Made by a program: the position numbers and the translations under genes. The notes under the pieces were generated by a model that was given only the letters and a program-made list of their open reading frames with translations, ran no database searches and was not told where the DNA came from. Below, one piece after another: positions 1 through 12,500 of a DNA stretch of 64,000 nt (its first letter is position 1; the number at the start of each line of letters is the position of its first letter). This DNA is from Rhodeus uyekii. Lineage: Eukaryota > Chordata > Actinopteri > Cypriniformes > Acheilognathidae. Where the stretch lies: contig JAWRVZ010000051.1 of assembly GCA_037043235.1 (NCBI GenBank), positions 1,890,001 to 1,954,000 of the forward strand. The letters are read 5' to 3'.

Positions 1-28
1 CATCTATCAAGTGTCTATCTATCCATCC

Positions 29-83
<55 letters not shown>

Positions 84-286
84 CATCTATCAAGTGTCTA
101 TCTATCTATCGTCTGTCTATCTATCCATCTATCTATCAAGGGTCTATCTATCCATCCATCCATCCATCTATCAAGTGTCTATCTATCCATCCATCTATCT
201 ATCTATCTATCTATCTATCCATCTATCTATCAAGGGTCTATCTATCCATCCATCCATCCATCTATCAAGTGTCTATCTATCCATCC

Positions 287-321
<35 letters not shown>

Positions 322-347
322 AAGTTTCTATCCATCCATCCATCTAA
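1..347. repeat. ATCT/ATCC tetranucleotide array with higher-order period
   Basis: Tetranucleotide runs of ATCT and ATCC are interrupted by CAAGTGTCT and CAAGGGTCT spacers. The spacer TATCAAGGG recurs at 134 and 228, and TATCAAGTGT at 169 and 263, both 94 bp apart. The array therefore grew by duplicating a 94-bp block as well as by slippage. It runs off the left edge of the window. Open frames through it have low-complexity Tyr/Ser/Ile/Leu content and are not genes. Confidence 0.95.
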
Positions 348-1009
348 ACATCTACATCATTTTTCTCCGTCTGATGTCTGGATGAAATGTGACTTGGGTT
401 TGTTTTTGTGGTTTCACACAGAGAATTGATGATTGCTCAAGTGTGTGTGTGTGTGTGTGTGCTTCAAAGGCAGTACAGCAGTGTTCACTCATCTCCTCGC
501 TGTGCTCTGTGGACTGCTCACATGTGCAGAGGGTGGATCTCTCTTTTGTTGCCAGTCGTCTATAGTCTTCCTCTCGCTCCCCCTCAGTTCTGCTCCCATG
601 AGATCACAGCCCACATCCATCCTCTCTGCGCTCCATCTGTTATCTCACCGCTTCACCACGCTGCTTCCTGCGTGACTGTGGAGGAAGGAGGCGCTCTGCC
701 CACTCACACTGACCGTTCAACAGTTCACCGTCATCTGCCACTCTGTTTGATTGTGAAGGTGAGAGTGCGAGTGTGTGTCGTTCGCCTCATTGAATATCAG
801 TGTGTTCAGGTGATCATTTATATCATGTAACGTCTCACCTGAACATTCATTCATCGGCAATCATGAACTGCTGAAATGAATCTAGGTAAAGAATAATTTC
901 TGCATTCTGCATCTGCAATAACACATTTATAAAGTAACGCTTGTTTTATAAATGCTATAGAAATATTTTCAAACTGAACCTTAAAAAGTGTTACCAAGTA
1001 ATCTAGGAT
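348..1009. other. intergenic, no gene recognised
   Basis: A TG dinucleotide run lies near 440-461, followed by pyrimidine-rich sequence. Open frames here have no recognisable family, no codon pattern and no splice context. I see no supported gene. Confidence 0.6.
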
Positions 1010-1790
1010 TAAAGGCTTCTCTTCTGCTCACCAAGGCTGAATTTAGTTGATAAAACTATAGAAAAACAGTAACATCGTGAAATATTTGCTTAATATTTAA
1101 AATAACTTTTCTATTTATAATAATAGATAATAATAAATAATAATAAAATATAATTTATGTATTTTCAGCATCATTACTCCAGTCTTCAGTGTCACATGAT
1201 CCTTCACTAATCATTCTGATATGGTGATTTGGTGATCAGTTATTAAATTATTATTGATGTTCAAATATTAATAGTTTCTAATAATATCAATGTTGAATTT
1301 TTTTGCTGCTTAATATTTTAGTGGAATCCGTAATCCCATTTTCTCAGCATTTTTTAAAGAATAGAAAGTTCAAAAGAACAGCGTTTATTTTAAATATAAT
1401 TTTTGTTGTAACATTATCAATGGATTTAGTTACTTGAATTCATTTGTAAGTGAAAGTGAATTAAATCTAAAGTTTCCTTGTTGAATAAAAGTATTAATTT
1501 CCATTTTTCTTAAATACTTCAAGCTTTTGAATGGTATAGAACATCACGTTTTTCACAAAAATTCATAGCAGCAGAATCGTTTCCAACATTAATAGTAACA
1601 GCTGAAAACTTTGAAAACAAATTATATGTTAAAACAATAATAATAAAGAACACAGCTATTCTAAATTATAATAATATTTCACAATATCACTGTTTTTACT
1701 GTTTTTTTTGTTAAATAAATGCAGTCTTGGTGAGTAGAAGAGACTCATTTTTCTTCCATTTTTCCAAACTTTTGACCGCAAGAGTGTGTA
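1010..1790. repeat. AT-rich foldback repeat (probable MITE)
   Basis: The left side (CTTCTCTTCTGCTCACCAAG near 1017) is inverted on the right side (CTTGGTGAGTAGAAGAGACTC near 1726). The interior is AT-rich and carries a segment (1168-1230) that mentions TCTTCAGTGTCACATGATCC; the same segment recurs inverted near 30275 and in related form near 36590. This is the structure of a non-autonomous foldback DNA element. The superfamily is not clear. Confidence 0.6.
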
Positions 1791-1805
1791 TAGTGTGTGC
1801 ATAAA

Positions 1806-2953
1806 CACTCACCTAAAGGATCATTAGGAACACACACTAATACTGTGTTTGACCCCCTTTCACTGTCAGAACTGCCTTAATTCTACATGGCATTGATTCA
1901 ACAAGCTGCTGAAAGCATTCTTTAGAAATGTTGGCCATATTGATAGGAGCATCTTGCAGTTGATGGAGATTTGTGGGATGCACATCCAGGACACGAAGCT
2001 CCCGTTCCTCCACATCCCAAAGATGCTCTATTGAGTTGAGATCTGGTGACTGTGGGGCATTTTAGTGCCGTGAACTCATTGTCATGTTCAAAAAACCAAT
2101 CTGAAATGATTCGAGCTTTGTGACATGGTGCATTATCTCGTTGGAAGCAGCATCAGAGGATGGTACATGGTGGTCATGAAGGGATGGATATGGTCAGAAA
2201 CAATGCTCAGGTAGGCCATGGCATTTAAACGATGCCCAATTGGCACTAAGGGGCCTAAAGTGTGCCAAGAAAACATCCCCACACCATTACACCACCACCA
2301 CCAGCCTGCACAGTGGTAACAAGGCATGATGGATCCATGTTCTCATTCTGTTTACGCCAAATTCTGACTCAACCATCTGAATGTCTTAACAGAAATCGAG
2401 ACTCATCAGACCAGGCAACATTTTTCCAGTCTTCAACTGTCCAATTTTGGTGACTCGTGCAAATTGTTGTAGCCCATCCTCCTCAAGGTTGTGCGTGTTG
2501 TGACTTCACAAATGCTTTGCTGCAAACCTCGGTTGTAACGAGTGGTTATTTCAGTCAAAGTTGCTCTTCTATCCGCTTGAATCAGTTGGCCCATGACCTC
2601 TGACCTCTATCAACAAGGCATTTTCTCCCACAGGACTGCCGCATACTGGATGCTTTTCCCTTTTCACACCATTCTTTGTAAACCCTAGAAATGGTTGTGC
2701 GTGAAAATCCCAGTAACTGAGCAGATTGTGAAACACTCAGACCGGCCCGTCTGGCACCAACAACCATCCACTCTCAAAACTGCTTAAATCACCTTTCTTT
2801 CCCATTCTGACATTCAGTTTGGAGTTCAGGAGATTGTCTTGACCAGGACCAACCCATAAATGAATTGAAGAAACTGCCATGTGATTGGTTGATTAGATAA
2901 TTGCATTAATGAGAAATTGAACAGATGTTCCTAATAATCCTTTAGGTGAGTGT
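1806..2953 (-). mobile_element. decayed Tc1-like transposon
   Basis: Inverted terminal repeats are visible: CACTCACCTAAAGGATCATT at the left and its near-complement ending GGATTATTAGG...GTGAGTG at the right. The span of about 1.15 kb and the minus-strand transposase remnant fit a Tc1/mariner element. It lies in the mxd1 3' flank. The exact terminal bases and TA duplication are not clean. Confidence 0.88.
1860..2767 (-). pseudogene. broken Tc1-type transposase
   Basis: A cut-and-paste DNA transposase remnant. The N-terminal helix-turn-helix region is readable at 2767-2582 (ARRAGLSVSQSAQLLGFSR, then TISRVYKEW). Further along the minus strand come NRGLQQSICEVTTRTTLRRM, VAWSDESRF (with one catalytic Asp), a GMFSWHTLGPLVPIGHRLNA block, DNAPCHKARIIS and SPDLNSIEHLWDV. 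They lie in different frames, with stops, frameshifts and an apparent deletion between the paired-like domain and the SDESRF motif. It cannot make a functional enzyme. Confidence 0.88.
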
Positions 2954-3331
2954 GTATATGTGTGTGCTTGTGCGTACAGTGGTGTGAAAAAGAGCTTCTG
3001 TTTTGCTTCAATAATAACAACCTTCTTATAAAAACTGAATCTTGTGTTATCTTTGACTAATATTTAAATTCGATTGATGTCAAACATTAAATGTGAAACA
3101 TTTAAGAGTAATAAACATGACAAAAATAAGAAATCAGGAAAGGGGCAAACACTTTTTCACACCCATATACATATATATATATATATAATTGAGGCCGATG
3201 TTTATCAGGGCAGCGATGAGCTGCTGTGTGTGTGGAGAAGTGAAGGTCGCTGCGGATGGCTTCTGGATAAGCTGCCGGATTTGTTTAATCTGACAGCTGA
3301 GGGTGGAGCGAGGGGTCACACAGACTCTGAC

Positions 3332-3373
<42 letters not shown>

Positions 3374-5194
3374 AACCCACCCAAAGACAGCAGCACTAAT
3401 ACTCAGTCCCTGTCAAAATATTGACCCACAAATTGCTACTAATCCTCTGTACTACTTTTGCACTTTAGTATTTCTATTAGAGACTATAGTAAGAGCACTA
3501 CACACACAAATCTATATCGTTGAATTCTTTGATAGTAAATGCACTTCTTAGGTAAAGTTATAAATGAAAACATACTAGAAAATAATATTCCTTAAGAGTT
3601 CAGTAAATTACAAAATGAGAATTGGACATTGGTCACGTCAGGATCTTTCGTGAGAAAAAATGAGCAGAAACATTAAAAGAGAAGAAAAGCAAGCTTCTTC
3701 AGAGACCTTCTCTCTCTGCATACACAATTAAAAAACTAAAATACATACTGCTTATTTACTTAGTTCAGAGAAGAGTGTTGAGAGAGGGAAACGGGTTCAT
3801 TATGGTGACCATAAAGCATTATAGCTTTGCAGTCATAATCCAAACCGGCCGTCAAAACCCTGATAACACTCATCTTTCCTTCTTTTTAGTCTGGTCTATC
3901 ACTTCCACTTTTGTGCCGTCTAAAAATGACACTCACCCTTCCCCCTTCATGCTTCCATTCCCCTCTCTGATCTAGTTATTGAATGGCAGCGGAGATATTA
4001 TCTGGACACATTCAGCGACATATTAGAAGATCTGTGAGGCCAGAGAGCAAAATGGCCACTCGCGCACATTTAATACCTCCAGAGATGTCAGGAAGGGCAA
4101 CTCAAACCAAGAATGAAAACGATAAAGATAACCATGACTATAGCAGCGTCCACAGCAATGAACGATAACGCTCGGTTTGTCTTCTACTGCTGTAAATGCT
4201 CGAGATCTTTAAAGCGGGGTGGATCTGATTTGCAGACGATGTTTGTTTTTAATCAGCTTTGAAAAATCATTCTGAAACGACACCGTTTCTCTGTGCGTTA
4301 TAGCTGTGGTGTGGGCTGCTATTCTTTTATATTTAGCATGGTTTTTGTGAACTATCTTTATCATAATATCTATTGTCTTTAGTTTGAACGGGCTTTTTTC
4401 AGCCACTGGTCACATGCTTAATTATTTGACTAGTAAACGGGGGTATATCTATAGTATGGTTGCAGCACAAGCAAAAAAATAGTTTTTACTATACTCTTAT
4501 ACATAAAAAATTGGGCCAATTTAGTCCCAAGTAATACTGAAATACTGTATACTACTAGTACATCGAAATTAGTATGCTTACTACATTAAGTGTCCTTAAA
4601 TTTACTCAAACTTTACTTAAGTACACCTAATAAAATGAACTTTAATAAAATTAAGTATACTTGTTTTTTGTAATGGAACTCCAAAACAAGCAGGTATATG
4701 CGTTATTCTTTTCTAGAAACAAAATATTGATGTCTCATTTCACATTAAACTAATTTTTGTCCAATTAAAACTTAAGAATGATAACAGCTCCTTCCCCTTC
4801 ATTATAATAACCAACGGCAATAGCAACTGCAAGGAGAAAAACAAAAGTAAAGTTCAGATTCAGTTCTGAGTTAATAAAAATCATGGATAGACCCGGTCAT
4901 ATTATTCAATCAGAGGCTATGCTAAGGTGAAGCTTAAGGGTTAGTATTTGATTCAGCGTTTTGTAGGCAATCAGAACTTTGATTGACATTACCAATGAAA
5001 TCTTCAGAATCAGTTGTGGGTTTCTGGTTTGAGGCACGACGTTACACTAACTGCATTTCTGTTCACAACCATCAAGCTGTTACAAAGGAAACGCCTGGAG
5101 TTAATTCATCTGGAAGCGTCTTCATTTCTTTTGTCCACTGAAGATAGATTGTGGAAAGAGAGATGGCTGAGAGACATTACAAAAGAGAAAAGTA
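2954..5194. other. intergenic, no gene recognised
   Basis: Holds an AT run (3166-3188), an AC run (3334-3370) and AT-rich sequence. A segment around 3980-4170 (TATAGCAGCGTCCACAGC and flanks) looks like fish dispersed repeat. No coding exon is supported. Confidence 0.55.
3334..3370. repeat. (AC)n microsatellite
   Basis: Uninterrupted AC dinucleotides, about 18 units, intergenic. Confidence 0.95.
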
Positions 5195-5902
5195 CAGTAA
5201 TGCCTTGAGATACGAGCATAATCAGTTTCAGGATGAGTTCGTAACTCGAGGTGCTCGTATCTCAAATCGTTTTTCCCCATAAGAAATAACAGAAAACAAA
5301 TTAATCCGTTACGGCCCTCTAAAAAACTCCCTTATTAGTGCGAATAACAATGGAAAAAACATGTTTTTAATTGCTATAGAGACACACACAATTATAGTAT
5401 ATAAGGATTCCTGTGATAATTAAACAACATTTTATTTTATATGAGTTCTTACCTTTGAGACAGACGATACAGTAGCAGCTAATGACGCCATGTGAGGAAG
5501 AGGACGAGGAGGAGGGAGGGATTACGTAGATAACACAAACACAATACGGAAGTATTTCTCCCCGTGTTGTGTATTGGATAAACTACACACACAATAATGT
5601 GCCTCAGAAGCTCATATTTATTATTATTGAACACTCATAACTCGTGCTGCTCCCAGCTTAATACTGGTGAATCACTCGTTGCCCCCGGTAACCCCCGCTG
5701 TAAAACCAAGCTGCCTCTAGTGGAGATCATATGCAATTACCCATAAATGAGGAGCTTGAGCTGCTCCGAGTGCTGCTAGCGTCTGTAAGCTGCTCGTATC
5801 TCAAATATTTACTCGTATCTCAAAGCAAAAATTTATCTCGAAGGCTGGCTCGTATCGCAGAACACTCGTACGTCGGGACGTTCATATCTCAAGGTATTAC
5901 TG
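5195..5902. mobile_element. pogo/Tigger-like MITE, intact ends
   Basis: Begins CAGTAATGCCTTGAGATACG and ends with the near inverted form TATCTCAAGGTATTACTG. TA dinucleotides flank both ends (5193-5194 and 5903-5904), as expected for Tc1/mariner/pogo integration. The 708-bp interior has repeated subterminal ACTCGTATCTCAAA motifs but no transposase. Partial relatives lie at 12960-13282 and, inverted, at about 28946-29499. Confidence 0.85.
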
Positions 5903-5904
5903 TA

Positions 5905-6230
5905 CATACTCTTGCTTGTATATATTTGTGTGCTGCATGTTCACGTTTCGTTCGACATCTTTCCTTTATTTTGCTTGGCTTCGGCTATGATAAAGATAGC
6001 ACTGCATTATGGGGGATGGGCGCGTAGCAATGAAGGAGGGCTGTGTTTGTTTCTCAGAAACCGCTCAATGTACCTTTAAGAGAGCAAAGATCGCAGAATC
6101 CACAGCGCTTATTTTCACTGAATTAAAATTAATTGAGATGAACAGGAATGCTAAAAGGATAACTTTTTCAAACTATGACAGTCAATCAAAACCACAAAAG
6201 ACACATTTTTAAGTTATTGAACAGAAACAA
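5905..6230. other. intergenic, nothing recognised
   Basis: Sequence between the MITE and the inferred end of the mxd1 transcript. No repeat or gene recognised. Confidence 0.5.
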
Positions 6231-6421
6231 GCGCTCTACATTTTCATTTTTATTTTTTTTATTTTAAGTTCATTCCTTTTAACCACATATTTAGCAGTCA
6301 ACATCAAAGTAGCCCAATTCTTAAAAAGTAACAGCATAGAAATGTCCATTTTTGATTGGATGTAAAACAGACATAAACCTCTTTCATTTAGCTTACAAGA
6401 GGCAGTACATGTTCAAGGATT

Positions 6422-6449
6422 AGTGTGTGTGTGCGCGCGCATGTGTGTG
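6422..6449. repeat. alternating GT/GC purine-pyrimidine run
   Basis: GTGTGTGTGTGCGCGCGCAT continuing as GTGTGTGT. Strict purine-pyrimidine alternation, of the Z-DNA-prone type. Confidence 0.85.
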
Positions 6450-7149
6450 TTTGGAAAGGTGTGACACACCTGAGATGCAGTCATGATAAGTGGGAATGAC
6501 TGGTTCATTTCAGCAAATAGTTTCTGATAACATATATTGTTTTCATACATTTGTATGTCTTAAGGCTTTAGCCGTTTCGTACTCTACGTACAGTACATAA
6601 CCAATATATACAAATCAAAATTAGTACATCTACCCCCCCCGCGGTGACATCATTGACCGTGACAAGCGCAGCACCGGGACAAAGTAAGGGTTCGTGTTAA
6701 AGCGGGAATTCACATCTGTGTGAGTGACAGCACCATATAGTCTTTCACGTAACATTCATAAGTGCAACACGTCAGCTATGTCCCGCCACCGGTGTTCACA
6801 GAAGACGGCGTACGAGAGGAGAAATGCAGACTCTTAGAAAGTTGGGAGGGGGGGGGGTTAACTACACAGAAAGCAGAGCCTACTTCGGTGGGAGGGAGTG
6901 GGTCATGAAAAACTTCAAGACACCCATTTTTAACAAGACACAATCTTGAGAAAGAAGTTTGCGCTTTTTTAAACACTTAAAATTAAAACAAGACGAAGAA
7001 AAAAAAAAAAAGAAGTATATCAATACAAAAGGCATCCAGCCCCAAAACCCCTCTCGAGGAGAAAAAAAAAGATTAAGGAGAAATAAAAACGAACCCTTTC
7101 TCTCTGTCTGTGGACAGTGACGTAACAAATCAGGGAACATATATGTATA

Positions 7150-7170
7150 CCCCCCCCCCCCCCCCCCCCC
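7150..7170. repeat. poly(C) homopolymer
   Basis: An uninterrupted run of 21 C on the plus strand (G on the mxd1 sense strand), inside the probable 3' UTR. Confidence 0.95.
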
Positions 7171-7960
7171 TTCCAAAAACACACGTGCTCTAATGCTCTC
7201 ATGGCTACAACTCACACAAGTTTTATACTTTTTCTTTTTTATTTCTTTTTTTGGGGATTTAAGATTTTTTAAACTACCCAACAGCAGCATTCCATATTCC
7301 ACAATCTGATTTAAAACTCAGTTTTTGGTGCATCAGTCTAAAAAAAGAAAGATATATTCTACACTTTGTGATGCAGTACATTCAGACACACAGATCCTTC
7401 ACTCGGTTCCCTACAGAACCCACTTTACTCACTAGTGTTATAAGAAAACGCATCTCCCAGTCCCATCAGGCACGTTAAAACAGCTCACTGATTACCCACT
7501 TACCACAATTACAAAACAAATACGTACCAATCATTTTTTTTTTTAATGCAATTTATATAATTTTTATTTTTTTGTTTTTTTAAATCAACATTTAAATTTT
7601 TGTGCAGGAAAAAAACTACTTTTTTTGGGTGGCTCTGTGAGCGGGTTAGAATTTAGGATGTAAAAATGGTATATATTTATATGCATCTATATATCAACTA
7701 CACATTGAAACTAACAATAAGAAGAACCAAAGCAACTAAGGTAACTAATCACTACTTCAATATATTCTCATATATATTTTTAATCTGTTTTAACATATAA
7801 TGTAGATCAAATATAAACACTTTATCGATATATACGTACATATAGGGGTAGATCTCTCTCTTTTTCGGTGAACTATATACATATGACTACATTTAGATGA
7901 AATGGTGAATAGCTGGGTAGCAGGAGTGAAGCTGCAATGCAGTGCTGCAGTCATTGACGA

Positions 7961-7987
7961 ACACACACACACACACACACACACACA
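7961..7987. repeat. (CA)n microsatellite
   Basis: CA dinucleotides in the probable mxd1 3' UTR. Confidence 0.95.
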
Positions 7988-8177
7988 TTCACACACTCTT
8001 ACAATGAGCCTGATGGCGCAGGATCAGAAAGGTTCAGTAGGTAATCTGAAGCCTCGGACCTTTGTATCAGCGTCTGCAGTTCATGCAATAACGCAAAGCT
8101 CTGCTATATCATGGAATGTGCTTCTAGAAAAGCCCTCGCACTTCTTGGGCTAAACAGTCGAGAGAAAAGAAAATGCA

Positions 8178-8208
<31 letters not shown>
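8178..8208. repeat. (CA)n microsatellite
   Basis: Second CA run in the probable mxd1 3' UTR, about 200 bp from the first. Confidence 0.95.
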
Positions 8209-8212
<4 letters not shown>

Positions 8213-9389
8213 CCTCGCCACTGTCCTTAGAGAGAGAGGAAGAGATACCTGAGATTCAGACGTCAACCCTCTTCCCACCCCAATCCCACAAACCCTACGA
8301 AGAATCTCATGCTGCAAACGCTTCAGTCGTTTCGCCCCTTGGTTGAAGTAATAAAATTCAAGATGGCAGGTCTTTATAGCATATGCTTAAACTTCGATTT
8401 TCCCGTTTAGCATGTCAGAAATCCATCTGTAATTCCAGTTGGGGGGTGTATTGCTACCGCCCCGATGACTTCGCACAGCACGAGTGTTATGAGTGCTTAC
8501 TGGGTAAAAGGATGAAACGACGACACGTGATCTCTGCCCGTCCAGTGACGGTATTAAACAGTGCAGGTAGATATTTTTTGTTTAAGACTAGCTAACACAC
8601 TACGCCTGATACATCACTAAAGTAGCTGCAGTCCCTTCGGAGAGACGTTTTAGAAAACAAAACGACATGACGGCACATCTTTTGACACAAAGCGATCCTT
8701 GCCTGTACGGTAGAAGTATCCCTTTTGCTCTTATCTCGCAGCTTTCCCAAATCCGGTGCTTGGTACTGGGACGAGGCAAAGCTGGCGTTGGATGAGTGTA
8801 AAAGGCCACTCCTTTGGACGTTGTCATCTAAGTGCAAAATACCATGCTCTGGTTGGTTAGCTAACTGGTCAGCTGACCCAGCCCTGTGTCTGGACGGTTC
8901 CGCTTGTGATTGAAGGAACGTAAAGGGCTGCGTAACACAGCCTGGGTGCAATCGTCCCAGAGTGCGACAGTGACTAGGCAGTGGGTGTGGTATGGTACAC
9001 ATTCTTCATCTGGCTATGAGGTTTTTGATGAGGGTCTTTTGGGAATGGGAATGTCCCAAATGCACCTCTCTCCGGGATGGTGGGGCGGGAGCAAAGGCAA
9101 ATGGGTGGGAAGATCTGATTGGTGCGGCTTGGGGAAGAAGGGTCGGCCTTTTCTCCCAGTTAGTGCTGCATATATGAGGTCTGGTTAGTGGGCGGCACAT
9201 CCAAATTCACATCCAATACTTTCTCCGTGCTTCCTCCTTTTGACCTACACTGGATTTGTCAGAGCAAGGAAATACCTTTTTCGTTGTTTCGGTCACAAAG
9301 GAGACAACACCGTTCAAGTATTAGAGGAGGACCTGGCTGAAGGTGACTGGAGGTGGTGGGAGATGAGCGGCTGAGGGTGATCTGTGCTC

Positions 9390-9583
9390 TTATAGACTGC
9401 ATGCCAGCGCTGGGCTCTTCTCCTGAGGGTTGGCGAGGCGACGGAGGCTGGCACTGGAATAGCCTTCATCGCTGCAGCTACTGCGCAAACTTCCCCGCTC
9501 GTCCGAGTCGCTTACGCTGCTGGTGCTCCACTCCAGATCTCCCAGCAGATAGTCTGTTCCTTCCACGTCAACATCCACCTCTT
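9390..9583 (-). CDS. mxd1: mxd1 exon 6 (last coding)
   Basis: Follows a TTTGCAG acceptor; 194 nt ending in TAA. Encodes the acidic EEVDVDVEGTDYLLGDLEWS segment, a serine-rich stretch with DSDERGS, and the C-terminus EKSPALACSL. Confidence 0.95.
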
Positions 9584-12500
9584 CTGCAAAGCAAACACAG
9601 GGAACGAATTCTTAGGATTATTTGGTAGAAATTTCTACAGCTTTCCTATAGTTCAATCAGTAGAGCATTGGTGCTTACAACGCCAATGTCATGGGTTCGA
9701 TCCCTGGGAACTGATTCAAAGTGTTCCTTGAATGCAATGTACCGCATTTTTCCTGCATATAACCCGCACCCTTATATAACCCGCACCCATAGATTGATGA
9801 ACTTTTTTTGTGTAAGTTCACATTTCAAATTTCGAATGTTGCTCGCATTATGTCAATTATCATAACTGTTCAGGCTCGGTACACAGTGCTTGAGCGCGAA
9901 ATTCGCACAATAAGAAAACAAACACAAGTCAGAATCAGAAGAAAAAGCAAAAGCAGTGTCTCCCGCTGTGCAGCAGCTCGTCCCTTAAGAAGCGATTCTA
10001 CAGGTGTTGATCATCGGATGAGATGAGAAGAGCCCGCCCTCATGCAGCACAGCCAATCACTTCTTCTTGCATGATTGACAGGCCAGACAGCCAATCAGCA
10101 CCAGCTGTCAGAGTGACAGTACAAGTGCCAGAGACAACAACCCTCGCCAGAAAGAAAATACCACAAAAAAACCCTCACGTCCTTAGGGACATAACAAATA
10201 TATGGAAATAATATTACGTGTAAAACATTTATGATATAGCCCGCACCCTTATATAGCCCGCACCCCTGGCGGGGTTTGTAAAATCGGGTATAACCTGCGG
10301 GTTATATGGGGGAAATACGGTAAGTCACTTCGGATAAAAGTGTCTGCCAAATGCATAAATGTAAAATAATCCTTCCTTTATCCTTCCTATGTCTGCAGTG
10401 CATCCCAGAGTGAAACCTAAAAGTTTAGATGAATTGTGGTTCGCCCTAATAAAATTATTTTTAAGATGTATGTGATGTGATGCAAGTATCAGTGGTGTGG
10501 ACTAGGAGAACCGCTGGTCAGTTTCACTTGAATAATCTGGGGAATTTGTAAGTTATCTTTATTATGTAAAACCAATAAAAAACAACTGATACAAAAGTAA
10601 ATTCCTTAAATGATCTCTCAAACGGCAGCAACAAGAAAACTGATGATAATCGATAATGAAAATCTACACATTTTATTAAGACTTTATGCTATAGTGGAAA
10701 AAAATGCATCGACAAAGGTGCTGAAATCCAAGCAAAAGATTATTTTAACCATATATATTTTATTATATATTAATACATTTGTGAAAATTTATATGAGATT
10801 AATTGTGATTAGCTATTTTAATCAAAATCCCTAATAAAACTGGAAGAACATGATGCTAGCATGTAATATATACATTATACTACCTTTATAAGGCTGAAAC
10901 TATCACTTGTGATTTATAAAATGTTCCTTCTAGAAGAGAGGCGTACACTTGTTTTTTGCAAGTACGAATCACACGTACGCACATTTGAGAAATAATTGTA
11001 AGATCAAATGTAGAAACAGTTTCAATGCAACATTTTATAAATGAGGCCCATTACATTTAACAGGATTAAATATTTTCTCCATATGACTCCTGAATCACAA
11101 TCATACTCCGTTTGGTTTGTTGGCCAGAGGAGAACTGGCTGAACTGGTTTCTCCCAAGGGTTATTTCTCCATTATGACACCTGATGTGTGGGTTTCTTGC
11201 CTTCCTTGCTTAATTGGGGACACTCAATATTAAACAATATTACTGATCTGACTGTATTAACACCATTATATGAGAACTGAACGATGACATTACGGTTTTA
11301 TCCAGAGCTTCTGTATAGATAAATGAACTAAATAATTAATGATATTTACAACTGAAATGAATCAATAAAAAAAGTACTTCAACCGGACAAAGCCGAAATA
11401 AACATTACTTTCCGATCATCCCTTTAAAGCTGTTTGAAACAATCTGTATTGTAAAACACACAAGTAAAGACTTAAATATTAACATTTAATATTATAAATA
11501 TAGAATCTTTTATATTACTTACACTTAATAGAAGCAATTACCTGCTGTTTTTCCTTATTATTATCGATAATTTAGTAATTTATTGGTAGCTCAGGTTTTT
11601 AAAAATATAAAGGGTGACTTTTTAATGAAAGTAATCAGTAGGTTAATGGAATATCACAAGTTATATAGTTATTATGCAGCTCTAGGCTAAAAGTAAATGT
11701 AAAAAACACAAGATTCTTTGCTTGGACAATAACACAACGCACCAAGGCTTGATTACGATGTTAACACACTGTGGTGTGGCACGACAAACAAGACTGATCG
11801 CACTATAATCAATGAAGCAGACACAATTACATAAAACTAGTTTAGCTCTGATGTGTCATTCAGCTTGCCTAACAAACATTCATATTAACATCATCTGCCA
11901 AACCTTCCTCCATAACGCTTTAATATCTGCTCCTTTAATTTGAGAAAAATCTATTCACATGCACATAATTTATAATTATTTGGAAACTGCAATGTGTGAG
12001 ACTTGTATTCAATCGATCGTTATTAAAGTTAAAGCATTTTCATGTGCATTTTGAAGTGAGCTACTTTTAGTCAATCTGGCCCATTATTTCCATGGCAACA
12101 TTCCAATTTAGGTGTTAGCATTCATTGTGGTGCTGCGTGCTTCAGTCCGTCTACGTGCCATCTGTTTGTAGGACAGGCCTCGGCACATACAACATAAACT
12201 CCCGAAGACAATCGGCTGTCTGAATTCTGAGAAAAACCTTGTGAGCTTCCTGTGTGATCATCAAACCTCCACTGTGTGTCCGCAAGTGAACCTGAATCTT
12301 GTGTGTGACCGTGTATGAGAGTATACAGTCTGGAAATGGCAACCGGTTCTAGGTAGAAGCATTACCACTTAAAAAAACAACCTTTTAAAAGCACAGGACT
12401 GCTGGGTATTTTTAAAGTGTTCTTAAAAGCCTCAGATGGATCTTGCCGACTTGACCCTGTTGTGTTCAAGGTAAATAATGCAACATAAAAAGATATTTTT

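Larger units (their letters stand above)
6231..9389 (-). other. mxd1: probable mxd1 3' UTR
   Basis: The region directly follows the mxd1 stop codon. Two AATAAA signals on the minus strand lie at 6263-6258 and 6254-6249, giving a UTR of about 3.1 kb. It holds a GT/GC alternating run (6422-6449), a G run (6847-6857), a 21-bp C run (7150-7170) and two CA runs (7961-7987, 8178-8208). The extent is inferred from the signals; a shorter transcript is possible. Confidence 0.6.

Noticed and set aside
1..347. Array with regular spacers that might suggest CRISPR
   Set aside because: Tetranucleotide slippage array in a vertebrate genome; repeats and spacers are not of CRISPR type.
408..830. 140-residue open frame with a Cys/Val run from TG repeats
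   Set aside because: Driven by a TG microsatellite and pyrimidine-rich sequence; no family resemblance.
9641..9741. Possible tRNA gene (B-box GGGTTCGATCC)
   Set aside because: No complete cloverleaf and it is followed by the SINE tail shared with copies at 38965 and 49034; called as a SINE.
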